Shown: positions 26,710-40,738 of the stretch, in pieces
How the letters are laid out: the number at the start of each line of letters is the position of its first letter
Numbering within the stretch: position 1 is the stretch's first letter
Assembly: GCF_014635325.1 (NCBI RefSeq)
Contig: NZ_BMCT01000001.1
Span: forward strand, 1,207,743-1,271,742
DNA length: 64,000 nt
From: Azorhizobium oxalatiphilum
GTDB lineage: Bacteria > Pseudomonadota > Alphaproteobacteria > Rhizobiales > Xanthobacteraceae
Reading direction: 5' to 3'
Notes under the pieces: model-generated
Told to the model about the DNA's origin: nothing
Seen by the model: only the letters and a program-made list of their open reading frames with translations
Database searches by the model: none
Position numbers and translations under genes: made by a program

Positions 26710-27060
26710 TCAGAATTTGTGGAAGATGAAGAAGGCTCCCCCGATGATGAGGGTGAAGCCGACCGCGTGGTTCCAGCCCAGCGGCTCCTTCAGATAGAGC
26801 ACCGAGAAGCCCGCGAAGACCACCAGCGTGATGACCTCCTGAATGGTCTTCAGCTGCGCGGTGGTATAGACGCCCGAGCCCATGCGATTGGCCGGCACCG
26901 CGAGGCAATATTCGAAAAATGCGATGCCCCAGCTCGCCACGATGGCGATGAGGATCGGTGTGCCCTTGTATTTGAGGTGCCCGTACCAGGCGAACGTCAT
27001 GAAGATGTTCGAGGCCAGCAGCATGAGGATGGGCAGCGCGGCGGGAGCGAGATTGGGCAT
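26710..27060 (-). CDS. DUF486 (DMT-like) membrane protein
   Basis: A 116-residue protein with four hydrophobic helices: LPILMLLASNIFMTFAWYGH, ILIAIVASWGIAFFEY, TLVVFAGFSVLYL and FTLIIGGAFFIFH. LKTIQEVITLVVF and AVPANRMG are DUF486 signatures. It is a half-size relative of drug/metabolite transporters, and no substrate is known. ATG 27060 is preferred; an in-frame start at 27111 would add 17 residues without family match. Confidence 0.9.
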   Translation of the reverse strand: MPNLAPAALPILMLLASNIFMTFAWYGHLKYKGTPILIAIVASWGIAFFEYCLAVPANRMGSGVYTTAQLKTIQEVITLVVFAGFSVLYLKEPLGWNHAVGFTLIIGGAFFIFHKF

Positions 27061-27208
27061 GGGGCCTATGGGTTCCTGGCTGTGGGCTGGCGTTGCGGCA
27101 GGCGGAGCCACCTGCCGAAAAGGCTGGAACTAACGCTGATTTCGCGCTTTTGATCCAGCCCCCGGATGTGGCGGCGCCTGTGCCGCCGGCCGGCTGGAGA
27201 CGACGATC

Positions 27209-27538
27209 GTGCAGATGAGCGGAATTCCCTTCGGCACCACCGACTGGTCCGATGTGCCTGTGACCGAGCACAAGGGCGAGGCGGGGATGGCGCTCTGGCG
27301 TACCCGGCAGTTCGGCGACATCCGCGTGCGCATGGTCGAATACACCCCCGGCTACATTTCCGACCATTGGTGCGTGAAGGGGCACATCCTGCTGTGCCTC
27401 GAAGGCGAACTACACACCACGCTGGAAGACGGCCGCACCTTCGTGCTGAAGCCCGGCATGAGCTATCAGGTGGCCGACAAGGCCGAGCCGCACAGCTCAC
27501 GCACGGCTGTGGGCGCGAAGCTGTTCATCGTGGACTGA
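27209..27538 (+). CDS. DHCW-motif cupin protein
   Basis: A 109-residue single-domain cupin: IPFGTTDWSDVP, RMVEYTPGYISDHWCVKGH, LLCLEGELHTTLEDG and FVLKPGMSYQVADKAEPHSS. The SDHWCVKGH stretch is the namesake motif and supplies cupin metal ligands. Its role is unknown. GTG 27209 fits GGAGACGACGATC; ATG 27215 is possible. Confidence 0.88.
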   Translation: MQMSGIPFGTTDWSDVPVTEHKGEAGMALWRTRQFGDIRVRMVEYTPGYISDHWCVKGHILLCLEGELHTTLEDGRTFVLKPGMSYQVADKAEPHSSRTAVGAKLFIVD

Positions 27539-27601
27539 AGCCGCCACGGGGTGCCCCCGGCGGCCCTTCCCAGCCGCCGCCGGCACCCCCATATTGGCGC
27601 C

Positions 27602-30232
<2,631 letters not shown>

Positions 30233-30319
30233 AGCGTGGCCGTACTGGTCGGATGCCCGACAAGGTGCTTTAGTAGGTTTCCGCTTTGAAGCGCCGACCT
30301 GTCGTCAATCCGTCATGGA

Positions 30320-30340
30320 CTGAGCCTACCCCAGGCTCAG
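30320..30340 (+). terminator. Hairpin after uvrB
   Basis: CTGAGCCT-ACCCC-AGGCTCAG, a perfect 8-bp stem 88 bp after the uvrB stop and 45 bp before the diguanylate cyclase start. No T-run, so it could instead be an operator. Confidence 0.45.
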
Positions 30341-30385
30341 GTTGACGCCTGAACGTCTCGCGCCACCGGATATGGGAGAGGTGGG

Positions 30386-31924
30386 GTGGTGATCGGATCG
30401 GACACGAACAACGCGAAGCGCGGGTTCGGTCGCCGACTCTGGATCAACGCCCCCATCATCTTCTGCATTGCCGCCGTCGTGGCGGTGGGCCTGGCCCTCT
30501 ACAATTACTCCGAGACCTATTACCAGCAGGCGCAGGCGCGGGCGGTGTCGCAGGCGCAGGACACCATCCGGCGGGTGATGCTGGACGTCAGTCAGGTCTT
30601 CTATTCCTACGACAGCATCCTGAAGGCCTCGATCGCCTTGCTGGGCGATGCCGCTCTGGAGGCCTTGCCGGAAGACACCAAGGACCGGCTGCTCTCCCGT
30701 ATGCTGGCTGAATTCCCCTATGTGCATGCGCTTCTGTTCCTCGGCGAGAATGGCGAGGTGCGGTTTTCGGCGGGGCGGGAGCGGGTGCCGGAGCAGGGCT
30801 TCAGCGGAGCGGACTTCTTCTCGGTGCAGGTGAGCGGCGCACTGGTCGGCCCCTATCTGGCCGTCACGCGGCAGGATGGGGCATCCGGTCCCGAAGTCGC
30901 CATCAGCCGCCGTGTCACCTATGACGGCCAGTTCCGGGGCGTGGCCGTGGCGTTCATCCGGCTCAGCGATTTTCGCGACCAGTTCACCAACATCCACATC
31001 GGCGACGGCAACAGCATCGCCCTTGCCCATGAGAACGGGCGTATCCTGACCCGCCGCCCCGCGCTGGACGGGCAGGGGGATTTCGGCGTGCGCCTCTCGG
31101 CCACCGAGCGGGCGCGGCTCGCCATCAATGCGGGCACCTATCTGGCGGTGTCCGCCGTGGATGGGAAGGAGCGCCTGTTCGTCTTCCAGCATGTGCCGGA
31201 CTGGCCACTGGACCTCATCTTCGGCGTTCCGGTTTCGGTCATCGATCAGGCATGGCGGGATCGCATGACGCTGGCCAGCGGCGGCGCGGGGCTGGTCTGT
31301 GCGGGATTGCTGCTGCTCGGCGTCCGGCTGCGGCGCGAGCGGGTGCGACGGGTGGCTGCGGAGGCGGCCCTCGAACAGCTGTCCGTCACCGACTTCCTGA
31401 CCGGCCTCGCCAACCGCAGGCGGTTCGACGAGGTGCTCCAGCGCGAGTTCCGTCGCGCCGAACGGACCTATGCCTGGATGTCCGTGGTCATCATCGACGC
31501 CGACCATTTCAAGGCCCTCAACGACCGCTACGGCCACGCCGCCGGTGACGAGACCCTGAAGCTCATCGCCGCCACCATTACCCAGCATGCCCGGCGGGCC
31601 GGGGATTTCGCTGCCCGGCTCGGTGGCGAGGAGTTCGCGCTCGTCCTGCCGGACACGCCGGCGAGCGCCGCCTTCGAGATCATGGAGCGGATTCGCATCG
31701 CCATGGAGCGCAGCGTCGGGCTGGAGGCGGGGCCGCCCTCCACCACCCTCAGCGCGGGTGTCGCCAGCACGCACGATCGTCCCCGTCCGGAAACCTGGCG
31801 GGTCCTGTTCGAGCGCGCGGATCAGGCGCTCTATCGGGCCAAGCGCGAGGGCCGGAACCGCACGGAGCTGGCCGCCGCCCAGCCTGCCGCCCAACCGGAA
31901 CCTGCGGAAACCGTGGCGCTCTGA
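30386..31924 (+). CDS. Membrane-anchored diguanylate cyclase (GGDEF)
   Basis: A 512-residue inner-membrane signalling enzyme. TM1 is at about residues 17-38, then a periplasmic sensor of roughly 240 residues (Cache-like, inferred), then TM2 near LASGGAGLVCAGLLLLG (about 293-312), then a GGDEF domain starting SVTDFLTGLANRRRFDE. The active site is GGEEF at 413-417. The inhibitory RxxD is RAGD at 404-407, the correct five residues before it, so product inhibition by c-di-GMP is likely. No EAL domain. It makes c-di-GMP from two GTP. Start GTG 30386 or 30389. Confidence 0.93.
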   Translation: MVIGSDTNNAKRGFGRRLWINAPIIFCIAAVVAVGLALYNYSETYYQQAQARAVSQAQDTIRRVMLDVSQVFYSYDSILKASIALLGDAALEALPEDTKDRLLSRMLAEFPYVHALLFLGENGEVRFSAGRERVPEQGFSGADFFSVQVSGALVGPYLAVTRQDGASGPEVAISRRVTYDGQFRGVAVAFIRLSDFRDQFTNIHIGDGNSIALAHENGRILTRRPALDGQGDFGVRLSATERARLAINAGTYLAVSAVDGKERLFVFQHVPDWPLDLIFGVPVSVIDQAWRDRMTLASGGAGLVCAGLLLLGVRLRRERVRRVAAEAALEQLSVTDFLTGLANRRRFDEVLQREFRRAERTYAWMSVVIIDADHFKALNDRYGHAAGDETLKLIAATITQHARRAGDFAARLGGEEFALVLPDTPASAAFEIMERIRIAMERSVGLEAGPPSTTLSAGVASTHDRPRPETWRVLFERADQALYRAKREGRNRTELAAAQPAAQPEPAETVAL

Positions 31925-31991
31925 GCGGCCTCTTTCTTGCTTCGCTCTCGACTTTCGGGCCACGTTGTCGGAAACCCGACATGGGAGGCAC

Positions 31992-32570
31992 ATGATGGGC
32001 GATGTTGCGCAGATTCTGGCTCTGACCGGCTCCGACCGCGAGACCATCCAGGCCTTGCTGGGTCATGCGGCGCGGGATTTCCGGGCGGCGGGCTATCATG
32101 TGGTGGGCGTCGTGGAAGAGATGCTGCCGGGCGGCACGGATGTCCTGCTGCGGGATCTCGTGAGCGGCGCGCAATACAAGCTCACGCAGGATCTCGGCCC
32201 CGGCTCGGCCGGCTGCAGCCTGGATCCGGCCGGACTGGCGGCGGCGTGTGCGGGGGTGGAGGAAGCCATCTCGGCGCTCGATGGAGCGAGCGCCGGAAAG
32301 GGCACCGTTGTCATCCTCAGCAAGTTCGGCCGTCAGGAAGCGGAAGGGCGGGGACTGACTCACGCCTTCCATGCAGCCGTGGCCGCGGAACTGCCGATCC
32401 TCACGTCGGTTTCGCCAGTGGTTGTGGCGGCCTGGGAAGGGTTTGCCGGTGAGCTGTCGTCGTTTGCGCCCGTGGAGCCCGAGGCCGTCACCGGCTGGCG
32501 GGAGCGGCTGGGCGGTGCGGACGCGGTCCTCGAGACGGAACAGATTCCGCTGGAGCGGCGGGCCGGCTGA
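31992..32570 (+). CDS. DUF2478 family protein
   Basis: A 192-residue protein with AAGYHVVGVVEEML, VLLRDLVSGAQYKLTQDLG, VVILSKFGRQEAEGRG and AAELPILTSVSPVVVAAWEGFAG (quoted in parts), the order expected of DUF2478. In other genomes DUF2478 genes often lie near molybdenum transport or cofactor genes; here the mod genes are about 9 kb away. The function is not known. The ATG has GGGAGGCAC upstream; MM start, so 31995 is equally possible. Confidence 0.82.
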   Translation: MMGDVAQILALTGSDRETIQALLGHAARDFRAAGYHVVGVVEEMLPGGTDVLLRDLVSGAQYKLTQDLGPGSAGCSLDPAGLAAACAGVEEAISALDGASAGKGTVVILSKFGRQEAEGRGLTHAFHAAVAAELPILTSVSPVVVAAWEGFAGELSSFAPVEPEAVTGWRERLGGADAVLETEQIPLERRAG

Positions 32571-32591
32571 TCGGGCCTGGATGGACCGGGC

Positions 32592-32996
32592 CTATGGCGG
32601 CACGAGATAGTGCTGGGACCACTGGTCGCGCGGCACCTCGCTGCCGAGCGTATAGGTGAAGGTCGTCACTTGCGTGCCGTTGTCGGCGGTCTGGCAGCTG
32701 TAGGAGAGCCGGTACCACTTGCCACGGGAGCGCACGGCGGCGCCGGGGGCCAGAATGAGGCCATCCTTCAGCTTGGTGTCGGCGAAGGCATAGGCCACCA
32801 GTTCGTCCGGGCGCATACCCTTCCGCTCGCGGCCGATGGTGCCCATGGCCTTGGCGTTGCACCGCTGCTCCATGCGTGCGCTCGGGGCGAGCCGCAGCAG
32901 GGCCTCCTCGTTTGAGCGGGCCAGAGCGGGTACCGTTGCCACCGTAGCGAGCACGGCGCAGGCGATGGGCAGCAGTGCGATCCTGGCGGTTTCCAT
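32592..32996 (-). CDS. DUF930 family secreted protein
   Basis: A 134-residue protein with a signal peptide (METARIALLPIACAVLATVATVPALA in total). LLRLAPSARMEQRCNAKAM, GMRPDELVAYAFADTKLKDG and GKWYRLSYSCQTADNGTQV follow: two cysteines and a conserved DUF930 layout. No function is known. The ATG at 32996 follows a purine-rich GGGGGAATGGGATT. Confidence 0.88.
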   Translation of the reverse strand: METARIALLPIACAVLATVATVPALARSNEEALLRLAPSARMEQRCNAKAMGTIGRERKGMRPDELVAYAFADTKLKDGLILAPGAAVRSRGKWYRLSYSCQTADNGTQVTTFTYTLGSEVPRDQWSQHYLVPP

Positions 32997-33027
32997 AATC
33001 CCATTCCCCCGGCGCGGGCATCGTGTC

Positions 33028-33061
33028 ACGACCGCCAACACATGCTTCGTGTGGCGGTCGT
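33028..33061 (-). terminator. Hairpin after the DEAD-box helicase
   Basis: ACGACCGCCA (33028-33037) pairs with TGGCGGTCGT (33052-33061), with further ACA/TGT pairing inside. It lies between the helicase stop and the DUF930 start. Confidence 0.65.
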
Positions 33062-33107
33062 AAGGCAGGGATCAAGCTGCCGTAGGGGCGTTCCTGAAAG
33101 GGTGATG

Positions 33108-34988
33108 TCAGCCCCGCGGGCGGGCCTTGCCCTTGGCGCCGCGTGGGGCCTTGGCGGAGGGGGCAACCGGGCTCCAGCCGCGCACGGACGGCTGATGCTG
33201 GCCGCCGGCGCCCTGGCCGCCCTCGTGGCGGCCCGCGCCATACTGGCCACCGTGATGGCTGTTGCCGGCATTGCTGGCACCGTGGCTCTTGCCGCCGGGG
33301 CCGCCCTTGCCGCGCCCGCCATGGCTGTGACCGCCGGCACCATGACCACCGCCATGGCCGTAGCCGCCACGGCCCTGCGGGCGGCGTTCCGGCTGGCTGC
33401 CGTCATGGGGCTCGATGGGATAATCGCCGGCCTCGCTGGCGCGGGCGGAGACCAGGAAGGACTCGGCCAGCGGCTCGGCGATCTCGAAGATTGTCTCGTT
33501 GTCGAAGATGCGGATGGCGCCGATGTCGGACTTGGTCAGGTTGCCGCGCCGGCAGATGAGCGGCAGCAGCCACTTGGGATCGGCATTCTTGCGCCGGCCA
33601 ACGGGCATGCGGAACCAGGTGCCGCCACCCATGGGGGCGCTGGAGCGCGCGGGCGCCTCGCGGCGGCCACGGCCTTCGCCGGGATCGGTGACTTCCTCAG
33701 GAGCGGGCAGGCGGGCGCGATAGAGGCGCACCAGCGCGGAGGCCAGTTCCTGCGGGGAATACTGCGCCATCAGCGCGGCGGCGAGGTCCGCATCCTCGGT
33801 GGCCGGCAGTTCGGAGAGCTGCGGATCGGAGAGCATGCGCTCCTGATCGAGAACGCGCACTTCCTCGGCGGTGGGCGGGCCGCTCCACTGGGCGGTGACG
33901 CGGGCTTCGGCCATCAGGCCTTCCGCCTTGCGGCGGCGGGACGGCGGCACCAGCAGGACGCTGACGCCCTTGCGACCGGCGCGGCCGGTACGGCCGGAGC
34001 GGTGCTGGAGGCTCTCGGCATCGTGCGGCAGCTCGGCATGGATCACGAGGCCGAGGCCGGGCAGGTCGATGCCGCGCGCGGCGACGTCAGTGGCGACGCA
34101 GACGCGGGCGCGGCCGTCGCGCAGGGCCTGAAGGGCGAGGTTGCGCTCGTTCTGGCCAAGCTCGCCGGACAGGGCGACAGCCGAAAAGCCGCGCTCCTGC
34201 AGGGTGGCGGTGAGATGGCGCACGGCTTCGCGGGTGTTGCAGAAGACGATGGCGCCGGGGGCCTCGAAGAAGCGCAGCAGGTTGACCACGGAATGCTCGA
34301 TCTCGCGGGGCGAGACGCGCACGGCGCGATATTCGATGTCCGCATGGCCAACCTTCTTGCCGGCCACCTCGATGCGCAGGGCATCGCGCTGGTAGCGGCG
34401 GGCGAGGTTGGCGATGTCGCGGGGCATGGTGGCGGAGAACAGCAGGGTCTGCTTCTCCTCCGGGGTGGCTTCGAGGATGAACTCCAGATCCTCGCGGAAG
34501 CCGAGGTCCAGCATCTCGTCGGCCTCGTCCAGCACCACGGCGGCCAGAGCCGAAATGTCGAGGCGGCCACGCTCCAGATGATCGCGCAGGCGGCCGGGGG
34601 TGCCGACCACGATGTGCGCGCCGTCCATGAGCTGGCGCTTCTCCTTGATGGGATCCATGCCGCCGACGCAGGAGACGATGCGCCCGCCGGCATCCTTGTA
34701 GAGCCACAGCAGCTCACGCTGCACCTGCAACGCCAGCTCGCGGGTGGGGGCGATGACGAGGGCCAGCGGCGCGCCGGCGCGTGGCAGGCTCTCTTCGGCG
34801 CCGAGCAGGGTCTCGCCGATGGCGAGGCCATAGGCCACCGTCTTGCCGGAGCCGGTCTGGGCGGAGACGAGCATGTCGCGCCCGGCGGTATCCGGCGCGA
34901 TCACCGCGCTCTGGACCGGGGTCGGCTCATCATAGTTCTGGCCGGCGAGGGCGCGGGCAAGGGCGGGGGACGACGTGTCGAACGGCAC
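33108..34988 (-). CDS. DEAD-box RNA helicase with DbpA-type domain and Gly/His-rich tail
   Basis: A 626-residue helicase. Motif I is AQTGSGKT (43-50), Ia PTRELALQVQ, II DEAD (154-157), III SAT, and VI HRSGRTGRAGR. A DbpA-like RNA-binding domain (GTWFRMPVGRRKNADPKW, then IGAIRIFDNETIFEI) places it with DeaD/CsdA-type helicases that remodel rRNA or mRNA. The last 100 residues are rich in Gly, His, Arg and Lys, a disordered RNA-binding tail. GTG 34988 has GAAAGG upstream; a GTG at 35012 adds eight residues. Confidence 0.92.
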   Translation of the reverse strand: MPFDTSSPALARALAGQNYDEPTPVQSAVIAPDTAGRDMLVSAQTGSGKTVAYGLAIGETLLGAEESLPRAGAPLALVIAPTRELALQVQRELLWLYKDAGGRIVSCVGGMDPIKEKRQLMDGAHIVVGTPGRLRDHLERGRLDISALAAVVLDEADEMLDLGFREDLEFILEATPEEKQTLLFSATMPRDIANLARRYQRDALRIEVAGKKVGHADIEYRAVRVSPREIEHSVVNLLRFFEAPGAIVFCNTREAVRHLTATLQERGFSAVALSGELGQNERNLALQALRDGRARVCVATDVAARGIDLPGLGLVIHAELPHDAESLQHRSGRTGRAGRKGVSVLLVPPSRRRKAEGLMAEARVTAQWSGPPTAEEVRVLDQERMLSDPQLSELPATEDADLAAALMAQYSPQELASALVRLYRARLPAPEEVTDPGEGRGRREAPARSSAPMGGGTWFRMPVGRRKNADPKWLLPLICRRGNLTKSDIGAIRIFDNETIFEIAEPLAESFLVSARASEAGDYPIEPHDGSQPERRPQGRGGYGHGGGHGAGGHSHGGRGKGGPGGKSHGASNAGNSHHGGQYGAGRHEGGQGAGGQHQPSVRGWSPVAPSAKAPRGAKGKARPRG

Positions 34989-35263
34989 GGGAAACCTTTC
35001 TGGTCCCCGCACATATGCCGAGGACAGGCAGCGCAGCGAAGGGGCACCCGGCGGATGATTCCGCTGCCCTCACATCTGCAATTGAAGAAGACATCCGGCT
35101 CGGCCTGATCTTGCCCGGTAATGGTCCGGGCCCCTGATCCGACAGTGGCCGAGCGTGTAGGGCAGTGCTTCGCTGCACCGCACATGACCGCTTCTGTAGC
35201 GGCAAGATCGTGGCGGCGCCATGGCGTTCGGCGAATGGCTGGCATGTGCCAGCCAAAAAATCG

Positions 35264-37579
<2,316 letters not shown>

Positions 37580-37885
37580 CGCCAGCCCCTTTCGGATATC
37601 CCAGGCCCCGGGCGCGGCCACGCACCCGGAAAACCTACCGTCCTCGCAAGATCAGAGGGACGTGCCGCATCTCTCCGAATCGAGAATATAGGAATCGAAT
37701 CGAGGGGCTCTTGTCTAGAGTCCGGGGAGTCAAGGGTCTGAAAAAATGGTTGCGCTCGCGCTCGCCGGTGCTGTTGTCCGGCAGAGAATTGAGTCCCGCC
37801 AGCGGGGCGCGCGGATAAAGGGTGCGACGGACGTCTGCATGTGAAATCCGGGGATAGATTTCCCTGGTGCAGCTCAAGGCATGAA
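37580..37885. other. Gap without a gene upstream of the kinase
   Basis: About 300 bp. It holds the kinase promoter region, with GAATCGA repeated around 37677-37700 and TTGTCTAGAG nearby, and no credible coding frame. The G+C is lower than in the flanks. Confidence 0.4.
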
Positions 37886-37912
37886 CCTGCCGGGTCGAAG
37901 CAACCCGACAGG
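37886..37912 (-). terminator. Hairpin after the LysR gene
   Basis: CCTGCCGGGT (37886-37895) pairs with ACCCGACAGG (37903-37912) with one mismatch, 20 bp beyond the LysR stop on the minus strand. Confidence 0.6.
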
Positions 37913-37932
37913 TGAATCAGTCCCCCAAATCA

Positions 37933-38910
37933 CTAGGGTGCCGGCTCGCTCCAGTTGCGGGGCTTCTCGGTGATGATGGTCTTCGCCGGACCGCTGCGCA
38001 CAGGGGCGAATTCGCCGCTGCTCCAGCGGTCGAACGCTTCCACGAGGAAGTCCACGAACACGCGCACCTTCAGGTCCAGCGTAGCGCGAGCGGGGAAGAG
38101 CACCACGGTCTCCACCGGGTCGCGCCGCCGCCAGTCCGGCAGCACCAGTTCCAGTTCGCCATTCTCCACCCGGCGACGGGCGAGGCAGCGCGAGATCATG
38201 GTGATGCCGGAGCCGCTGGTGGCCTGACGGATGGCCATGATGGCGTCGTTGGTGTCCAACACCGGATTGACCTTCAGATCCACCGGCGTATCCGGGCCTT
38301 CGAGGTTCCAGATGATCGGGCCGGGGGCGGTGCGCACGGCGATGAGCTGGTGGTTCACCAGTTCCTCGGGGTGCGTGGGGCGGCCCATGCGGTCGAGATA
38401 GGACGGGCTGGCCATCAACTGGAGCTGCTTCGAGCCGAGGCTGCGCACGTGATAGCTGGAATCGCGCACCGGACCGATGCGCACGGCCACGTCATAGCCG
38501 TGCTCGATGAGATCAAGCGGATGATTGTCCAGCGTGAGGTGGAGCTGCACCTTTGGATAGCGCTTGTGGAAGGCGGCCAGCTCCGGCTCCACCACGAGGA
38601 TGGCGGTGGAATAATTGAGCAGCACCTTCAGGTGGCCTTCCGGCTCCTGCGTGAGCGCACGCATGGAGGCGTCCGCCTGATCGAGCGTCGCGATGGCGTC
38701 CACGCACTTCTGGTAATAGGCCTGCCCGGCCTCGCTCGGCCATACGCGCCGTGTGGTGCGGTGGAGCAACTGCACGCCGAGCCGCTCCTCCAGCGCCTTC
38801 ACCTTGCGGCTGACGGACGTTGGCGGCAGGCCCAGTTGCTCAGCGGCGCCGTTGAAGCTGCCGCGATCCACCACGCGCAAGAACACTTCCACATCGTCCC
38901 AGCGTGCCAT
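37933..38910 (-). CDS. LysR-family transcriptional regulator
   Basis: A 325-residue regulator. The helix-turn-helix is at the N-terminus (DDVEVFLRVVDRGSFNGAA, then LGLPPTSVSRKVKALEERLG), followed by RTTRRVWPSEAG and a two-lobed effector domain of the group often placed next to exporters or oxidoreductases. It acts as a tetramer on DNA. The gene upstream on the same strand is the EamA exporter, 250 bp away, so the target may be elsewhere. Confidence 0.93.
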   Translation of the reverse strand: MARWDDVEVFLRVVDRGSFNGAAEQLGLPPTSVSRKVKALEERLGVQLLHRTTRRVWPSEAGQAYYQKCVDAIATLDQADASMRALTQEPEGHLKVLLNYSTAILVVEPELAAFHKRYPKVQLHLTLDNHPLDLIEHGYDVAVRIGPVRDSSYHVRSLGSKQLQLMASPSYLDRMGRPTHPEELVNHQLIAVRTAPGPIIWNLEGPDTPVDLKVNPVLDTNDAIMAIRQATSGSGITMISRCLARRRVENGELELVLPDWRRRDPVETVVLFPARATLDLKVRVFVDFLVEAFDRWSSGEFAPVRSGPAKTIITEKPRNWSEPAP

Positions 38911-39101
38911 GGTCCCACCTCTCGCCAGCGCGTGCCGTCAGACACGCTTGCAACATGGGTAGCTGCATCCCGTCGTGCCAGCCGGACGTACCGGATGGCG
39001 CAGGGGCGGGCGCTACCTGACGCGCGGGGCCGGAGCCAGTCCCAAAAGCGGGTAGGGTGATCCGGTACGCGTGCGAGCCGTCAATGTAACGTATGTTGCG
39101 C

Positions 39102-39136
39102 GGGAGATAATAGCGGTCGGTGGGAGATATTATCCC
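39102..39136. repeat. Paired GGGAGATA direct repeats with inverted TATTATCCC
   Basis: GGGAGATAATA at 39102 and GGGAGATATTATCCC at 39122 are spaced 20 bp apart, two helical turns. The second also pairs with the first to form a hairpin. It is either the exporter's transcript end or an operator about 190 bp upstream of LysR. Confidence 0.35.
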
Positions 39137-39160
39137 GAAACGAGCATGAATTACCCGCGC

Positions 39161-40111
39161 TCAGGTTGTGCGGGACTTGGCCCGTCCGGCATAGGCGGCC
39201 AGCAGCATGCCCGCGATGACGAGGCTCAGGCCGGCGAAGAAAGCCGGCGACAGGCGGTTGCCGAGCACGATCACCGACGAGACGACGCCAATCAGGGGAA
39301 CACCCAGCGTGAAGTTGGCCATGGCGAAGGCGCTGATGCGGCGCCCATGCTCTGCCGAAATGACGAAGCAGGCGGACGTCGCCACCGGGCCGATGAAGAC
39401 CAGCAGCTCGAGCAGGTGGGTGCTCACCGGGATGCCGGCCGGCGATCCCTCGGTGGCATAGGCGAGGATCGCCAGCGGCACGGTGGCCAGCAGCATCTGC
39501 CACGGCGCCAGCGCCAACGGCGCGGACTGCCAGCGATGGCGGCGGATGTGCAGGATCACCGCCGACCAGCAGATCGCCCCCGCCAGCAGCAGGCCGGCGC
39601 CCATGAGCGTGCCGGGTGCGCGCCAATCCATCTCGGCGGGCGAGCAGATGAGCGCGACACCGGCGAGGCCCACGGCGAGTGCGAGGAATTGCAGGCGCGT
39701 GGGCGCTTCGCGGAAAAGCAGCCAGGCGAGCAGCACGCTCCAGAGCGGGGTCGTGTAGGCGAGCAGCACGGCGCGGCTGGTGTCGGTATGGGTCATGGCG
39801 ACCATGCCCATGCCGGTGAAGGCCATCATCTGCATGAAGCCGATGCTCAGCACGATCGGCCAGTCATTGCGGCGGGGCAGGTGCAGTTCGCCACGCAGGC
39901 CCACGAACAGGAACAGGCAGATGCCGGCGCTGCCGAAACGGATCGCGGCCAGCCAGAGCGGCGGCACCACGTCGAGGGCAAGCTTGGTGGCAGGCCAGCT
40001 GAGGCCCCAGAGGATGACCATGGCGGTGAGCCAGACCGGCGTGGAATGGCGGCGCAGCAGGGCGAACGGCGAACGCGGTGCCTGAACTGTGCCGTGCGCG
40101 GTACTGGTCAT
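39161..40111 (-). CDS. EamA/DMT-family transporter
   Basis: A 316-residue membrane protein with ten hydrophobic helices in two EamA repeats. The first starts VWLTAMVILWGLSWPATKLA and the second near APGTLMGAGLLLAGAICWSA. Such proteins export amino acids or small metabolites. ATG 40111 follows GTGAGGATCCG. It is divergent from an Lrp-family regulator 125 bp away, a common pairing for amino acid exporters. Confidence 0.92.
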   Translation of the reverse strand: MTSTAHGTVQAPRSPFALLRRHSTPVWLTAMVILWGLSWPATKLALDVVPPLWLAAIRFGSAGICLFLFVGLRGELHLPRRNDWPIVLSIGFMQMMAFTGMGMVAMTHTDTSRAVLLAYTTPLWSVLLAWLLFREAPTRLQFLALAVGLAGVALICSPAEMDWRAPGTLMGAGLLLAGAICWSAVILHIRRHRWQSAPLALAPWQMLLATVPLAILAYATEGSPAGIPVSTHLLELLVFIGPVATSACFVISAEHGRRISAFAMANFTLGVPLIGVVSSVIVLGNRLSPAFFAGLSLVIAGMLLAAYAGRAKSRTT

Positions 40112-40205
40112 CGGATCCTCACGGGATGGGGTGAGGAATGATGGGCGATGGCGCGCGGAAAAGCCGGTCTGGTTTGTGTTGCGCTGCGACACGAATGGGA
40201 TATAA

Positions 40206-40221
40206 ATTCCCCAAAATGAAT
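40206..40221. promoter_or_regulatory. Possible Lrp-type operator
   Basis: ATTC-N8-GAAT in an A+T-rich stretch (40200-40226) between the divergent exporter and Lrp genes. Lrp/AsnC proteins favour such sites, but the repeat is short. Confidence 0.25.
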
Positions 40222-40236
40222 ATTTCGAGGTTATCT

Positions 40237-40728
40237 ATGCCGAGTGGGCGCGATCAGCTGGACGAAGCCAGTCTGCGAATCCTCGATGTGCTGCAGGTGG
40301 AGGGGGAGATCAGCAACACCGATCTCGCCGAGCGCGTGGGCATGTCGGCCTCGCCCTGCTGGCGGCGGGTGGCGGATCTGCGCCGGCGCGGGGTCATCCG
40401 GGGCTCGGTGGCTCTCGTCGATCCGCTGAAGCTGGGGCTGGCGGTGAACGTGTTCGTGCACGTCACCCTGAAACAGCAGGACGAAGCCTCGTTGAAGGTG
40501 TTCACGGACGCCATCGCCAAGCGGCCGGAAGTGATGGAATGCTATCTGATGACCGGCGAGGCGGACTTCATGCTGCGGGTGGTGGTGGAGGATCTGCCCC
40601 GCTTTCAGGAACTGATGATGAGCTGCTTCACCAAGATTCCGGGGGTGGCGAACATCCGCTCCAGCTTCGCCCTCGATCAGGTCAAATACACCACGGCCCT
40701 GCCAACGGGGCATCTGCGGGGGCGGTGA
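40237..40728 (+). CDS. Lrp/AsnC-family transcriptional regulator
   Basis: A 163-residue regulator: helix-turn-helix LDEASLRILDVLQVEGEISN, then LAERVGMSASPCWRRVADL, and a C-terminal RAM ligand domain with VMECYLMTGEADFMLRVVV and IRSSFALDQVKYTTALP. ATG 40237 follows CGAGG; an ATG at 40216 lacks a ribosome site. It probably controls the divergent EamA exporter in response to an amino acid. Confidence 0.93.
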   Translation: MPSGRDQLDEASLRILDVLQVEGEISNTDLAERVGMSASPCWRRVADLRRRGVIRGSVALVDPLKLGLAVNVFVHVTLKQQDEASLKVFTDAIAKRPEVMECYLMTGEADFMLRVVVEDLPRFQELMMSCFTKIPGVANIRSSFALDQVKYTTALPTGHLRGR

Positions 40729-40738
40729 GGGGGGAAGG

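Noticed and set aside
30320-30340. Hairpin as a regulatory operator of the diguanylate cyclase
   Set aside because: Symmetric and close to the start, but equally explained as the end of the uvrB transcript; no evidence favours an operator.
33042-35108. 688-codon plus-strand frame
   Set aside because: Antisense to the DEAD-box helicase; low-complexity shadow translation.
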